The notes: generated by a model from the sequence alone, not told the origin. Shown: positions 49,935-59,430, numbered from the stretch's first letter. The stretch: 64,000 nucleotides of DNA from Bacillus sp. USDA818B3_A (GCF_009928415.1 NZ_JAABNN010000003.1:526145-590144), one strand, 5' to 3'. Numbers and translations: made by a program.

Positions 49935-50477
49935 CTATTCTTTTTTTACCGAGTAAGGTTCAAATGTCTCTAAAACCTCAACATAGTGATCCTTGGATTT
50001 AATGGGGATGCCCTGGATTAATTCTTCTTGTTTTTTACTCTCAAGTTTCTTGATATCTATTTGAAAAAAAGACTGGATGATACGTGATTGTCCTGGCCTG
50101 CCATTAAAGATGGTCAAAACGCCCTGGTCTGTTACACCGAAAAATCCATTAGCTTTTAATAATGGAGAAATATCATCCACTTGTTTTCGGAAGACGTATG
50201 TTGACTTATTGGTGTCGGTAAGCTGCCATTGGTCATATTTGGCCCAAAAGTTCTCCATGTTCCAACAGGTCTCGTGCACCAATTCCTGACTTACTTCTCC
50301 ATCAAGATAGACTCTTTCTAAAATAACGGTTAAGTGTAATGGCTCTACTTTTTGACTATCTTGCTGCGCAGCCGAGCTTGTTGTTATTAACCCAGAAATA
50401 CTGCCGAAAAACATGAAGAGAATAACAGCAAATGCGGCGATGGTATACCGATATATTGCTATGTTTATGACCCTCAT
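49935..50477 (-). CDS. bofC: Bypass-of-forespore protein BofC
   Basis: 180 residues with an N-terminal signal or anchor (about 8-32, TIAAFAVILFMFFGSISGLI). The mature part has the BofC N- and C-terminal modules (PLHLTVILERVYLDGEVSQE; GFFGVTDQGVLTIFNGRP). In B. subtilis it is made in the forespore and checks SpoIVB signalling that activates pro-sigma-K. ATG 50477 follows AGGTG by six bases. It lies upstream of ruvA, as in B. subtilis. Confidence 0.92.
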   Translation of the reverse strand: MRVINIAIYRYTIAAFAVILFMFFGSISGLITTSSAAQQDSQKVEPLHLTVILERVYLDGEVSQELVHETCWNMENFWAKYDQWQLTDTNKSTYVFRKQVDDISPLLKANGFFGVTDQGVLTIFNGRPGQSRIIQSFFQIDIKKLESKKQEELIQGIPIKSKDHYVEVLETFEPYSVKKE

Positions 50478-50561
50478 GTCACTCACCTCTTACTGTTTTA
50501 ATTGACTAATCTTTACAGTACTAGTTTAGCCTTTATTTGCCTTTTTATCCTTTGAAAAATG

Positions 50562-50591
50562 AAAGAGGCAAGCACAAGTGCTTGCCTCTTT
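50562..50591 (-). terminator. Terminator after the CoxA-like gene
   Basis: AAAGAGGCAAGCAC and GTGCTTGCCTCTTT form an almost perfect palindrome, followed by CATTTTTC on the minus strand. Confidence 0.82.
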
Positions 50592-50603
50592 AGCGGGGGA
50601 TGG

Positions 50604-51287
50604 TCAGTTGCCGCCCTTCTCCCGCTGGAAATCATTATGAATATTTTTGTCGCGGCCCATAGTTCCTTCATCCACGAGCACCTGTACAGTTTTTCCATCG
50701 GCGTATGGCTTAACTGCACTTTTAATCGCCCGTTTGGTTTCGGATGCCTGATCCTTGTCATGTAAGGAAACGGAAACAATTACTGTATTTCCATAAGCAA
50801 CCGATCTTACATTTCTTACATTTTCAATATTTTCTACTTTATCTTTAATCTTCGCCGTCACACGATCTTGAAAATCAGGATTTGTTACAACACCATTTTT
50901 CCCATTTTTTGTACTTAAGTGACCATGATAATTCAAATCACTTGTACTAAAACGATTATCCCGCTGGAAGAAGTTCCGGTCGGTTTTTGCCCTAGGGACG
51001 GTTGGGTTTTGGGGATTCCCGTTCTCGTCTCTAGTTTGCATCTGCTTTCTGGTATTTTCATCAATGACTTGGTCTTCTACTCCAAGATTATGGTCCATGA
51101 TTTCTGTCATGGCTCCATCATTATCCCTTAATAACTCATAATCGTTATTGGGGTGATTTTCATTGGAATAATAGCCAAGCGGCCGAGCAACATTATTACT
51201 CCCTTTACCCTCATTATTATTGGCACATCCGGTTACACCTAATAACAAGGAAAGGGAAAGAGGAATCATCCACTGTTTTTGCTGCAA
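50604..51287 (-). CDS. coxA: YhcN/YlaJ-family sporulation lipoprotein, CoxA-like
   Basis: 227 residues. A lipobox LLGVTGC puts the lipidated cysteine at 21. The mature protein has an Asn-rich start and a C-terminal YhcN/YlaJ domain (DRVTAKIKDKVENIENVRNVRSVAYGNTVIVSVSL). B. subtilis CoxA (YrbB), a cortex-associated spore protein, occupies this place next to safA. The start is TTG 51287 with GGGGG eight bases upstream. The symbol is by position and family; the sequence diverges in the middle. Confidence 0.8.
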   Translation of the reverse strand: MQQKQWMIPLSLSLLLGVTGCANNNEGKGSNNVARPLGYYSNENHPNNDYELLRDNDGAMTEIMDHNLGVEDQVIDENTRKQMQTRDENGNPQNPTVPRAKTDRNFFQRDNRFSTSDLNYHGHLSTKNGKNGVVTNPDFQDRVTAKIKDKVENIENVRNVRSVAYGNTVIVSVSLHDKDQASETKRAIKSAVKPYADGKTVQVLVDEGTMGRDKNIHNDFQREKGGN

Positions 51288-51374
51288 TTGATAAACCCCC
51301 TAGAAAACAATCTGAACATAGAATCATGCTCATTTATAGGGTGTTATCTTTGGTTGGAATTCATTCTGATAAAA

Positions 51375-52364
51375 TCATTTCACTTTTTCCTGTAATTGAC
51401 TAATAAATTTTTTTCTCAGGTAAAACTGATTAATGGTTAAATCGATAACCTGCCTGATTTTCGCCTGGTCGTTATAGGATTTTTCCCTAATCAGCCGATT
51501 CCATTCCCGAAAAATATCTGCTGGAAAGGCTAACGCATACAAAAATGCTTCTTCATCTAAATATCTTCCTATTTGTTTCAAACCTCCCAATTTCCCCAGC
51601 GACCAATCTAAATTGGGAAGGATTCGATTGGCATATTGTAAATAATCATAGGATGGCGGGCCAATACTAATTAAATCAAAATCAATAATGTTCAGCTGCC
51701 CATTTCGATCGCGCAAAAAATTATGATGGGCAACATCACCATGGAGAATGACTGCTGGTTCCTTTTTAAAAAACCGTTCATTTTTCACCATACCTGCAAG
51801 GGACCATTTGGCCCATGAAATCATATCTGAAATGATGGACTCATCAATAAAGTATTTAATATAAGAAAGATTGCGTGTAAATATATGAAGTCTTTCTGTC
51901 CATTTTTCCAATAATTGACCTTTAGAAAGCAAGGTTCTATACCGGCTTTCAAATGAAGCAGTGGTATCATGAAATTCCTTTAATAACTCAAGTCCCTCTT
52001 GCCGGTTGTGCGGGGTTTGATAGGAAAAGCCTGTTTTATGCGGCGGGATATATTCAATACATCCGAAGTAGGTATCCTCAAAGAAAAGCTGATCTTTGAT
52101 GGGATGTGTTAAAAACAGATAGGTTTTAAAAAATCCTTCTGTTCTTAATGTGGCCGTAAACGCCTCTTGCAGTTTCAACCGGTTATTTGAAGAAAATCCT
52201 TTCAGAATATACCTATTCCTATCGGTTTTTAGTAAATAAACAGACTTCCGAACAGGAACGAGCTGAATCACTTTTTCATGGAACTGGACCTGAAAATAAG
52301 AGAGGAGACGATTTAAATAATCATCGTCTCCTTTTTGGCTGCCAGGTGAATTAATTGCTCTCAT
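51375..52364 (-). CDS. CotS/aminoglycoside-phosphotransferase-fold kinase-like protein
   Basis: 329 residues from ATG 52364. It has kinase-fold residues of the APH group: VYLLKTDRNRYILKG (ATP-loop lysine region), the catalytic loop HGDVAHHNFL, and the metal aspartate IIDFD. The family includes spore-coat proteins CotS and YutH. The start overlaps the end of safA by 14 bases in another frame and has no clear SD, so translation probably depends on safA. A spore-coat role is inferred from family and neighbour. The substrate is unknown. Confidence 0.82.
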   Translation of the reverse strand: MRAINSPGSQKGDDDYLNRLLSYFQVQFHEKVIQLVPVRKSVYLLKTDRNRYILKGFSSNNRLKLQEAFTATLRTEGFFKTYLFLTHPIKDQLFFEDTYFGCIEYIPPHKTGFSYQTPHNRQEGLELLKEFHDTTASFESRYRTLLSKGQLLEKWTERLHIFTRNLSYIKYFIDESIISDMISWAKWSLAGMVKNERFFKKEPAVILHGDVAHHNFLRDRNGQLNIIDFDLISIGPPSYDYLQYANRILPNLDWSLGKLGGLKQIGRYLDEEAFLYALAFPADIFREWNRLIREKSYNDQAKIRQVIDLTINQFYLRKKFISQLQEKVK

Positions 52365-54342
52365 CACGGTAACCTGGCATACCGTAAGGATTTGTTCCAG
52401 CTGGTCCCATACCGTAAGGATTCATATAAGGCGGCTGTGCGGCATTATACGGTCCTGCATATGGGGCGCTGTAAATAGGCGGTGTTGGAGGTACAAAGCT
52501 GGATGGCGCTATTCCGGCGGGCTGCGCTCCACCGCCGCATCCACAGTCACCGCCACTCACTGTTGGAATTGCTTGTGCTGGTGCTGATGGCATAAATGGC
52601 ATTTGGCCTGTGTGAAGGTCGGAAGATTCAAAATCATGCATTCCCATTCCTTGAGGTCCTGGGCCGCCCATTTGCGGATAACCGTAAGGTGTCATTCCTG
52701 TTCCATAAGGACTAACCATCCCCGGGTTACCATACGTTGTTCCAGGCATACCTGGTGATCCTTGCATCATGCCGCCTTGGTAGGCACCCGGATATCCTGC
52801 CCCTGCCATCGGATCGACGGGACTTCCTCCTGGCATCTCACCATAACCCATTGGCATTTGGCCTGGGCCTGCTGCTGGCATTCCTCCATATCCCATTGGC
52901 ATCTGCCCTGGGTTTGCCGGCGTTCCTCCGTATCCCATCGGCATTTGTTCTGGGCCCGCTGGCATTCCTCCATATCCCATTGGCATCTGCCCTGGGTTTG
53001 CCGGTGCTCCTCCGTATCCCATCGGCATTTGTTCTGGGCCTGCTGGCATTCCTCCGTATCCCATTGGCATCTGGCCTGCGGTGCCTGTCGGCATTCCTCC
53101 ATATCCCATTGGCGGCATCTGACCTGTGCCCGCTGGCATTCCTCCGTATTCCATTGGCATTTGTCCAGTACCCGCTGGCATTCCTCCGTATCCCATCGGC
53201 ATCTGACCTGTGCCTGCCGGCATTCCTCCGTATCCCATCGGCATCTGGCCTGGACCTGCCGGCATCTCTCCATAACTCATCGGCATCTGGCCTGGACCCG
53301 CTGGCATTCCTCCGTATCCCATCGGCATTTGGCCATACATAGCCGGATCGGTTGGCGCTTGTTGAAATCCTGGATTTTGCTGCACTCCCATGACAGATCC
53401 TGGAGCGTAAGCCGGATTCATAAGCGGCATTTGCGGCATAAAGGATGACGATTCATCATGATAAAACTGCCCTGGCATAACGGAAGGCCCCGCAAAAGAA
53501 GGTGCGGATCCCGGAATCCCATGAATCATGTCAGGCTGCGGTGCAAAAGCGGCTCCCTGCATTGGCGGCATAAATGGCTGGATTGGGATTCCTCCAAAAG
53601 GCGGCGGGCAGAAACCCGGACCTGGCATAACAGGAGTAATCGGCACACAATAATCTTGCGGCGGCGGTGGCGGCGGTGACTGAACAGGCATTTCCTGTAC
53701 AGGCATCTCCTTTATAGGCATTTCCTTTATAGGCATCTCCTTTATAGGCATCTCCTTTGCAGGAGGTGGAACTGGTATCTCTTTCTTTGGTACTTCTTTG
53801 ACCTCTGGGAGTATATTAGCAGGTTTTGGTGGAAGTTGTGGCTGAACGGTCATATTTGTCATGTTGGTCATGTAATAATTGTTAATGTCGATTTCTGGGA
53901 TGATTTGCAGAGGCATTTTTGGAGTATAGGGTGCTTTTGGTGCTTCTTTGATAATCGGCTGTTCTTTGATTGGTTGTTCTTTTACAATTGGTTGTTCCTT
54001 AATTGGCTGCTCTTTTATTATCGGCTGTTCCTTTACGATCGGTTGTTCTTTCGCTATCGGTACTTCTTTGGCTGGCAGCGGTACTGGTTTCTCTTTGGCA
54101 AACGGATGCTCAGCAATTGGCATTTCCTTTTTGGCTCCTAACGAAGTTTCCGGTTTTGTTCCCATCGGTGCTTCTTTTTTTATGGATCCACCTGTAGTTG
54201 GAACTTTAATTTTCATTCCGGGCATCATCATATCAGGGTTGCTGAGCTGTGAATTCATCTTTTTCAGCTCTTCAAAATTCACGCCGTACTTCTTGGCGAT
54301 CTTCCAAAGAGTATCCCCTTTCTGTACGATATGGATCTTCAC
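52351..54342 (-). CDS. safA: Spore coat morphogenetic protein SafA
   Basis: 663 residues, against about 387 in B. subtilis. The N-terminal LysM (about 1-49, IHIVQKGDTLWKIAKKYG...MMPGMKIKVP) targets the cortex-coat interface. A Pro/Lys-rich linker follows with repeats KEQPI and KEMPI, then a Pro-rich part. From about 335 to 503 lie twelve tandem units of 14 residues (GQMPMGYGGMPAGP type, 42 bp each). The C-terminus is Gly/Pro/Tyr-rich. GTG 54342 is chosen, eight bases after GGAGGG. Long frames on the opposite strand are artefacts of the repeat. Confidence 0.94.
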   Translation of the reverse strand: MKIHIVQKGDTLWKIAKKYGVNFEELKKMNSQLSNPDMMMPGMKIKVPTTGGSIKKEAPMGTKPETSLGAKKEMPIAEHPFAKEKPVPLPAKEVPIAKEQPIVKEQPIIKEQPIKEQPIVKEQPIKEQPIIKEAPKAPYTPKMPLQIIPEIDINNYYMTNMTNMTVQPQLPPKPANILPEVKEVPKKEIPVPPPAKEMPIKEMPIKEMPIKEMPVQEMPVQSPPPPPPQDYCVPITPVMPGPGFCPPPFGGIPIQPFMPPMQGAAFAPQPDMIHGIPGSAPSFAGPSVMPGQFYHDESSSFMPQMPLMNPAYAPGSVMGVQQNPGFQQAPTDPAMYGQMPMGYGGMPAGPGQMPMSYGEMPAGPGQMPMGYGGMPAGTGQMPMGYGGMPAGTGQMPMEYGGMPAGTGQMPPMGYGGMPTGTAGQMPMGYGGMPAGPEQMPMGYGGAPANPGQMPMGYGGMPAGPEQMPMGYGGTPANPGQMPMGYGGMPAAGPGQMPMGYGEMPGGSPVDPMAGAGYPGAYQGGMMQGSPGMPGTTYGNPGMVSPYGTGMTPYGYPQMGGPGPQGMGMHDFESSDLHTGQMPFMPSAPAQAIPTVSGGDCGCGGGAQPAGIAPSSFVPPTPPIYSAPYAGPYNAAQPPYMNPYGMGPAGTNPYGMPGYRDESN
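52825..53340 (-). repeat. 42-bp tandem coding repeats in safA
   Basis: About twelve 14-residue units, consensus GQMPMGYGGMPAGP. Variants with PANP and EQMPM alternate in pairs in the 3' half, suggesting duplication of an 84-bp double unit. One unit has an added proline (QMPPMGY) and another an added alanine. Confidence 0.9.
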
Positions 54343-54374
54343 TCTGATTTCCCTCCTATGGCATAAGTCCATAT

Positions 54375-54382
54375 AGTGTATG
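54375..54382 (-). promoter_or_regulatory. Candidate sigma-E -10 of safA
   Basis: CATACACT on the minus strand fits the sigma-E -10 CATACANT. No convincing -35 is visible. B. subtilis safA is made early in the mother cell under sigma-E. Confidence 0.35.
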
Positions 54383-54478
54383 TCAAAATGGGCAAAGTGC
54401 TAACCTTCTTCAAAAAAATCTATGCTTCTAACTAACAAAATATGAATCTGTTCCCAAAGAAAGGCGGTTTTTACGTAT

Positions 54479-54580
54479 CGCTGATAAAATTAAAAATCCG
54501 CTGATATATTTCCATTTTCGCTGATAAATCTCTATTTTCGCTGAAAAAGTAAAAAATTACGCCGATAAAATTGCAAATTT
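54479..54580. repeat. Tandem array of 20-bp units between nadA and safA
   Basis: CGCTGATAAA-type units start at 54479, 54499, 54519 and 54539 (exact 20-bp steps); a fifth starts near 54560. Each has the core CGCTGA followed by 14 A/T-rich bases. No coding frame overlaps it. Confidence 0.85.
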
Positions 54581-54591
54581 TAAAATTAACA

Positions 54592-54631
54592 TAAAAAAAT
54601 GGATGCAACTTAACTTCATTGCATCCATTTA
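54592..54631 (-). terminator. nadA terminator
   Basis: AAATGGATGCAA and TTGCATCCATTT pair around TGAAGTTAAG, followed by a T7 run on the minus strand. Confidence 0.9.
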
Positions 54632-54638
54632 AAGCTGT

Positions 54639-55733
54639 TTATGAATTTTTCAGCATCCGTTCTAGCGCTAATTTTGCTTTTTCGGCCATTTCTGGACTAA
54701 CTTTAATTATATTATTGGTTTCTTCTAATGTCTCCAAACTCCAAACCAAATGCGGCAAATCAATTCGATTCATGGTTAAGCACGGACACATATGCGGATT
54801 TAATGAAATAATCTGTTTATCCGGATGTTCATTAATAATCCTGTTCACAAGGTTCATTTCCGTTCCAATCGCCCAGGATGACCCCGGCTCAGCGTTTTCG
54901 ATCGCATTAATAATATAGCTTGTTGAACCCGCCATATCCGCTAATTCCACCACTTCACGACGGCATTCCGGATGGACGATAATTTTCATATCTGGGTAAA
55001 GATTACGAGTTTCGGTCACATTTTGAACAGTAAAGTTTTCATGGACAGAGCAATGACCCTTCCATAGGATTACGCGGATGTTTGAAACCTCTCCCTCAAA
55101 TTCGAGAGCATTTGTGATCGGGTTCCAAATGGCCATTTCATCTAGGCCAATCCCTAAATCAGCTGCTGTATTCCGTCCCAAGTGCTGATCAGGTAAAAAT
55201 AAAATTCGCTCTTTTAAGTCCAAAGCCCATTTCACCATTGTTTCTGCATTAGAGGATGTAACGGTTGCTCCGCCATGATCCCCGACAAACGCCTTAATCG
55301 CAGCTGTAGAGTTGACATATGTTAATGGAAGGATCGTGTCACCAAAAAGTTCTTGAAGCTTTTCCCAAGCTCGTTCTGTTTGCTGTATATCAGCCATATC
55401 CGCCATCGAACAACCGGCACGCATATCAGGCAGAAACACCTTTTGATTGTCATTCGTTAGAATGTCGGCAGTCTCTGCCATAAAGTGAACACCGCAAAAG
55501 ATAATAAACTCGGCTTCGGTATTTTCAGCCGATAATTGTGCTAACTTTAACGAATCACCAGTAGCATCGGCAAACTGAATCACTTCATCTTTTTGATAAT
55601 GATGGCCCGGAATAAAGAGCCGTGAGCCCAACTGTTTTTTTTTCTCGATGACACGGCTTTCAAGTTCTTCACGTGTCATTTGCTTATATTTTTCAGGAAT
55701 CATATTCTTTTGTAACGTCTCTAAAAAGCTCAT
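54639..55733 (-). CDS. nadA: Quinolinate synthase NadA
   Basis: 364 residues. Condenses iminoaspartate with dihydroxyacetone phosphate to quinolinate; binds a [4Fe-4S] cluster. Cluster cysteines are in [19 protein letters not shown] and [10 protein letters not shown]. The CPC pair is the redox switch known in B. subtilis NadA. ATG 55733 lies one base after the nadC stop. It is last in nadB-nadC-nadA. Confidence 0.96.
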   Translation of the reverse strand: MSFLETLQKNMIPEKYKQMTREELESRVIEKKKQLGSRLFIPGHHYQKDEVIQFADATGDSLKLAQLSAENTEAEFIIFCGVHFMAETADILTNDNQKVFLPDMRAGCSMADMADIQQTERAWEKLQELFGDTILPLTYVNSTAAIKAFVGDHGGATVTSSNAETMVKWALDLKERILFLPDQHLGRNTAADLGIGLDEMAIWNPITNALEFEGEVSNIRVILWKGHCSVHENFTVQNVTETRNLYPDMKIIVHPECRREVVELADMAGSTSYIINAIENAEPGSSWAIGTEMNLVNRIINEHPDKQIISLNPHMCPCLTMNRIDLPHLVWSLETLEETNNIIKVSPEMAEKAKLALERMLKNS

Positions 55734-55734
55734 T

Positions 55735-56583
55735 CTACTCATCACCTTTCGTCCATAACACTTTTACACTAATATCCAGTGCTTTATAGGAATGGGTCAG
55801 ATACCCAAGTGAAATATAATCTACTCCTGTATCTCGATAGTCAGCGATGTTCGATAATTGGATCCCGCCGGAAGCCTCGGTAATAATACCAGCCGGAACC
55901 AGTTTAATAAATTCCTTAATTTCATCAGGTGTACGGTTATCAAACATAATCACATCCGCACCAGCTTGAACGGCTTCTAGCACCTGTACTTCCGTTTCGA
56001 CCTCAACCTCAACTTTTACCATATGACCCGCTTTTTTTCGGACCGCTTCCACTGCCTTTGAAATGGAGCCGGCAAACGAGATATGGTTATCCTTAATCAT
56101 GACCCCATCATACAAACCAAAGCGGTGATTAAAACCTCCTCCGCAGCGGACCGCATATTTCTCAAGCATTCTTAAACCTGGCGTCGTTTTCCGTGTATCA
56201 CATACCTTTGTATGACCGCTGTCCAGCGTATGCACCGTCTTCTGCGTTAAGGTGGCGATGCCGCTCATCCTTTGAAGAAGATTAAGGACCACCCGCTCTC
56301 CTTTTAATAAATCCGAGATTTTGCCTGAGACATGGGCCAGCTCCTGACCCTTAGCAATCGCTTGACCATCCCTTACAAAAAGCTCAACCACAATCTCATG
56401 ATTTAAAAGGTGAAAACCAGTCCTGATTACTTCCTCCCCGCAAAAGACTCCCTCATCCTTTGCAAGGAAAACAATTTTCCCTTCGGTTTCATCCGAAAAA
56501 ATATAATCAGTAGTTAAATCCTGTTCCCCAATGTCTTCGATAAAAAATTCCTCAAGTTGCGAGCGCAGTTTTAATGAGTTCAT
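55735..56583 (-). CDS. nadC: Nicotinate-nucleotide pyrophosphorylase (quinolinate phosphoribosyltransferase)
   Basis: 282 residues. Makes nicotinate mononucleotide from quinolinate and PRPP. Family blocks are [60 protein letters not shown] and [10 protein letters not shown]. The ATG (SD GGAG) lies inside the end of nadB, a 32-base overlap in another frame, so coupling is likely. Confidence 0.97.
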   Translation of the reverse strand: MNSLKLRSQLEEFFIEDIGEQDLTTDYIFSDETEGKIVFLAKDEGVFCGEEVIRTGFHLLNHEIVVELFVRDGQAIAKGQELAHVSGKISDLLKGERVVLNLLQRMSGIATLTQKTVHTLDSGHTKVCDTRKTTPGLRMLEKYAVRCGGGFNHRFGLYDGVMIKDNHISFAGSISKAVEAVRKKAGHMVKVEVEVETEVQVLEAVQAGADVIMFDNRTPDEIKEFIKLVPAGIITEASGGIQLSNIADYRDTGVDYISLGYLTHSYKALDISVKVLWTKGDE

Positions 56584-58129
56584 TGTTTTTCTCCAATCCC
56601 CGATCCTTTTTATGAATAATTGATTTACGTAACCAATGCTGATTGTCTTCTATCGGAAAGTCACTTCGATAGTGACCGCCGCGGCTCTCTGTCCTTTGTA
56701 AAGCCGCTTTTGTTATCAGACTTGCGGTAATCACCATAAAAATCTTTGTTAAGTCTGCTGTAGAACATGTATCTAAGCGGATGTCATCAACATTAAATTG
56801 GGCGAGCCAGGCTTGCTGCTTTTTCAAATTGGCTCCATTTCTGACAATACCGACCTGTTCCATCATGGAATCCTTGATTTGCAAAATATCCGGCAAGTCC
56901 GCCTGCTCGGAAAAAACAGGTTGAAATGAATGACTAAAGTCTAATTCTTGATGTTCTGTTCTCGTGCCATTAATCCATTTTGCTAGTTGGTTTCCTTGAT
57001 AAAGCCCCTCTAATAAAGAGTTGCTTGCCAAGCGGTTGGCACCATGTAAACCCGTACAAGCTGCCTCGCCGATCGCATATAACCCTCTAATGGAAGACCT
57101 GCCTGCTAAATCCGTTTTAATTCCGCCCATTAAAAAATGACTGCCCGGGGCTACCGGGATTTTCCCGTCGGCTAAACAAATTCCATTTTCTTCACAAATC
57201 GCCGTAATCGTAGGAAATCTTTTGCTAAATTCTTTGATGCTGCGAATATCTAAATATACTTGTTTTCCTTTTTTAAGAAATTCATAGATTCTCTGGGATA
57301 CCACATGCCTTGGCGCCAGGTCCTTCATCGGATGAATCCCTTCCATAATTGGGGTTCCATCTTCTGTCACAAGGATCGCCCCGTCCCCTCTTACAGCTTC
57401 AGAAATTAATCCTTTTGTTTGACCGTTAATAGACAAAAGGGTCGGATGAAATTGAATAAATTCCATATCAACGATTTCCGCTCCAGCTAAGTAGGCCATC
57501 GCGATGCCGTCCCCACACACCGTTTCTGCGTTTGAGGTGTAGGTAAACAATTGCCCGCAGCCTCCGGCAGCAATAATAATATGGCTTCCATAAAATCTTT
57601 GGATTACACCATCCGTTTGTTTCACCTTAACGCCAATACAGCGGGTTTTGTCGGCATTTAATAACAATTCGTAAGCAAAAACATCCTCTTCAACCGTTAC
57701 ATTTTCTGGGAGCCTGCCGATTAAATGTTCTATGACGTTTTTACCTGTCGCATCACCGCCGCCATGGACAATTCTATGCTCGCTATGGGCGCCTTCCATC
57801 CCTAAAAATAACTCTCCGTTCGAATCCCTATCAAACACATCCCCCTGCTGTGACAGGTTTCGGATCAGGGACGGAGCTGCAGTAATGATTTCCCGGACGG
57901 TATCGAGATTATTATGAAATCTTCCCGCCTCAAGCGTATCCCCGATATGCTTGGATGGATGGTCATTTACGCCTATAGCGGCAGCAATGCCGCCTTGGGC
58001 AAGATAGGAGTTTGCTGTTCGTACTTTCCCCTTTGTGAGTATTCTCACATTTAAATGATTATTTAATTGAACAGCCAGCTGTAACGCGGCAATTCCACTA
58101 CCAATAATTACTACATCATCATTTGTCAT
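56552..58129 (-). CDS. nadB: L-aspartate oxidase NadB
   Basis: 525 residues. An FAD enzyme that oxidises aspartate to iminoaspartate. FAD-binding VVIIGSGIAALQLAVQL at the N-terminus, SYLAQGGIAAA, GLHGANRLASNSLLE and a C-terminal helical domain with ESRGGHYRSDFP. ATG 58129 follows GGAGG by seven bases; the longer frame to 58165 contains the SD. It is first of nadB-nadC-nadA and divergent from nadS. Confidence 0.96.
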   Translation of the reverse strand: MTNDDVVIIGSGIAALQLAVQLNNHLNVRILTKGKVRTANSYLAQGGIAAAIGVNDHPSKHIGDTLEAGRFHNNLDTVREIITAAPSLIRNLSQQGDVFDRDSNGELFLGMEGAHSEHRIVHGGGDATGKNVIEHLIGRLPENVTVEEDVFAYELLLNADKTRCIGVKVKQTDGVIQRFYGSHIIIAAGGCGQLFTYTSNAETVCGDGIAMAYLAGAEIVDMEFIQFHPTLLSINGQTKGLISEAVRGDGAILVTEDGTPIMEGIHPMKDLAPRHVVSQRIYEFLKKGKQVYLDIRSIKEFSKRFPTITAICEENGICLADGKIPVAPGSHFLMGGIKTDLAGRSSIRGLYAIGEAACTGLHGANRLASNSLLEGLYQGNQLAKWINGTRTEHQELDFSHSFQPVFSEQADLPDILQIKDSMMEQVGIVRNGANLKKQQAWLAQFNVDDIRLDTCSTADLTKIFMVITASLITKAALQRTESRGGHYRSDFPIEDNQHWLRKSIIHKKDRGLEKNNELIKTALAT

Positions 58130-58149
58130 GGATAAACCTCCTGACATTA

Positions 58150-58190
58150 ACAGGTGTCTTGACATATATATTTACACAGAATTAAACTAA
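58150..58190. promoter_or_regulatory. Divergent nadB/nadS promoter region with candidate NadR site
   Basis: On the plus strand TTGACA (58159-58164) and TTAAAC (58182-58187), 17 bp apart, form a candidate nadS promoter. The -35 is the right half of a palindrome TGTCTTGACA (58155-58164), and an A/T-rich TATATAT follows, which could serve nadB in the other direction. NadR represses both operons with nicotinate in B. subtilis; assigning this palindrome to NadR is inference. Confidence 0.45.
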
Positions 58191-58228
58191 AAACAAGTAC
58201 CAAAAAAATAGATTATTGGAGAAATAGG

Positions 58229-59371
58229 ATGATATATTTTGATTTTGCTGCGACAACACCACTGGATCAGGATGCGGCTGAGGTTTATGTAAAAGTGGCA
58301 ACTGAATACTTTGGAAACACCCAAAGTCTGCATGATATCGGCGGACAGGCTCAACAATTACTGGAAAATTGCCGTGAAGAATTAGCCAATATGCTTGGTA
58401 TTGATAAAAAAGGCTTATATTTTACAAGCGGCGGCTCGGAAGGAAACTTCTTAGCAATCGAGGCCCTTTTGTCTGCTCCATTAAAGGCTGGCAAACATAT
58501 TATTGCAGGCATGGCCGAACATTCCTCTGTCCATGGTGTGTTAAATCGGCTCAAACAGGATGGCTACGAGGTCACCCTCATACCATTTGATTCAAATGGA
58601 TTGCTTAACGTTGACCTCGTCCTGAGTTCGATTAGACAGGATACGATTTTAATGATAGTGCAGCATGTGAATTCGGAAATTGGAACGATTCAGCCTATCG
58701 AGGAAATGGCGAGAATAGCCCGTACAAACAATATTCATCTCCACAGCGACTTTGTTCAGTCCTTTGGAAAAATAAATGTAAAAAACATCACGCCATTAGT
58801 TAGCAGCTTTTCTTTTTCAGGGCACAAAATCTATGGGCCAAAAGGGATTGGCGGAGTTTATCTGAATCCAAACCTTGCTTGGGAGCCATTTTTTCCAGGG
58901 GGTACTCATGAAAGCGGCTTTCGCCCCGGCACAGTCAATCTTCCGGCGATCACTGCCATGACAGCAGCAGCCAAGAAAATTCTCGGACAACTGGAAGAGG
59001 AGCAAACTAAATTTCAATTGCTGCGAAATACATTAATCGAAACTCTAAAGCCGGTAAGAGAATCTGTCGAGATTTATCAAGCTCTTCATGACCGCCAGCT
59101 AGCCAATATTATTGGGCTGCGGTTTACTGGTATCGAGGGTCAATGGATGATGCTCGAATGTAACCGGCAGGGATTTGCGATCTCAACGGGAAGTGCCTGC
59201 CAAATCGGGATGCAAGCCCCCGCAAAGGTAACCGACGCACTTGGGTTAGAAAAAGACGCAGCCAAGGAATTTATCCGAATCTCATTCGGTTCGACGTCCA
59301 CACTAGATGAAGTGGTAAAGCTTGGGGAAACGATGGTCAGGATTGTTAAATCATTTAAACGGCTTCCGTGA
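58229..59371 (+). CDS. nadS: Cysteine desulfurase NadS (NifS-like) for NadA maturation
   Basis: 380 residues. PLP lysine in FSFSGHKIYGPKG, active cysteine in STGSACQIGM, N-terminus YFDFAATTPLDQDA. In B. subtilis the nifS next to the nad operon is needed to build the NadA Fe-S cluster. The SD GGAG lies ahead of the ATG. It is distinct from yrvO at 19284. It forms an operon with nadR. Confidence 0.94.
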   Translation: MIYFDFAATTPLDQDAAEVYVKVATEYFGNTQSLHDIGGQAQQLLENCREELANMLGIDKKGLYFTSGGSEGNFLAIEALLSAPLKAGKHIIAGMAEHSSVHGVLNRLKQDGYEVTLIPFDSNGLLNVDLVLSSIRQDTILMIVQHVNSEIGTIQPIEEMARIARTNNIHLHSDFVQSFGKINVKNITPLVSSFSFSGHKIYGPKGIGGVYLNPNLAWEPFFPGGTHESGFRPGTVNLPAITAMTAAAKKILGQLEEEQTKFQLLRNTLIETLKPVRESVEIYQALHDRQLANIIGLRFTGIEGQWMMLECNRQGFAISTGSACQIGMQAPAKVTDALGLEKDAAKEFIRISFGSTSTLDEVVKLGETMVRIVKSFKRLP

Positions 59372-59430
59372 TAGAAAGAATCGAACTGTGCTAGAATAAG
59401 TAGATAGATTAAATTTAAAGGAGAGCTATT

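Noticed and set aside
52737..53448. Two long plus-strand frames (201 and 228 codons) across safA
   Set aside because: They are antisense to the 42-bp repeats of safA; the repeat keeps other frames open. Both encode low-complexity copies of the same unit and have no SD.
53836..54376. Plus-strand Cys/Phe/Leu-rich frames opposite the start of safA
   Set aside because: They come from the reverse complement of the KEQPI repeats and are not preceded by an SD.
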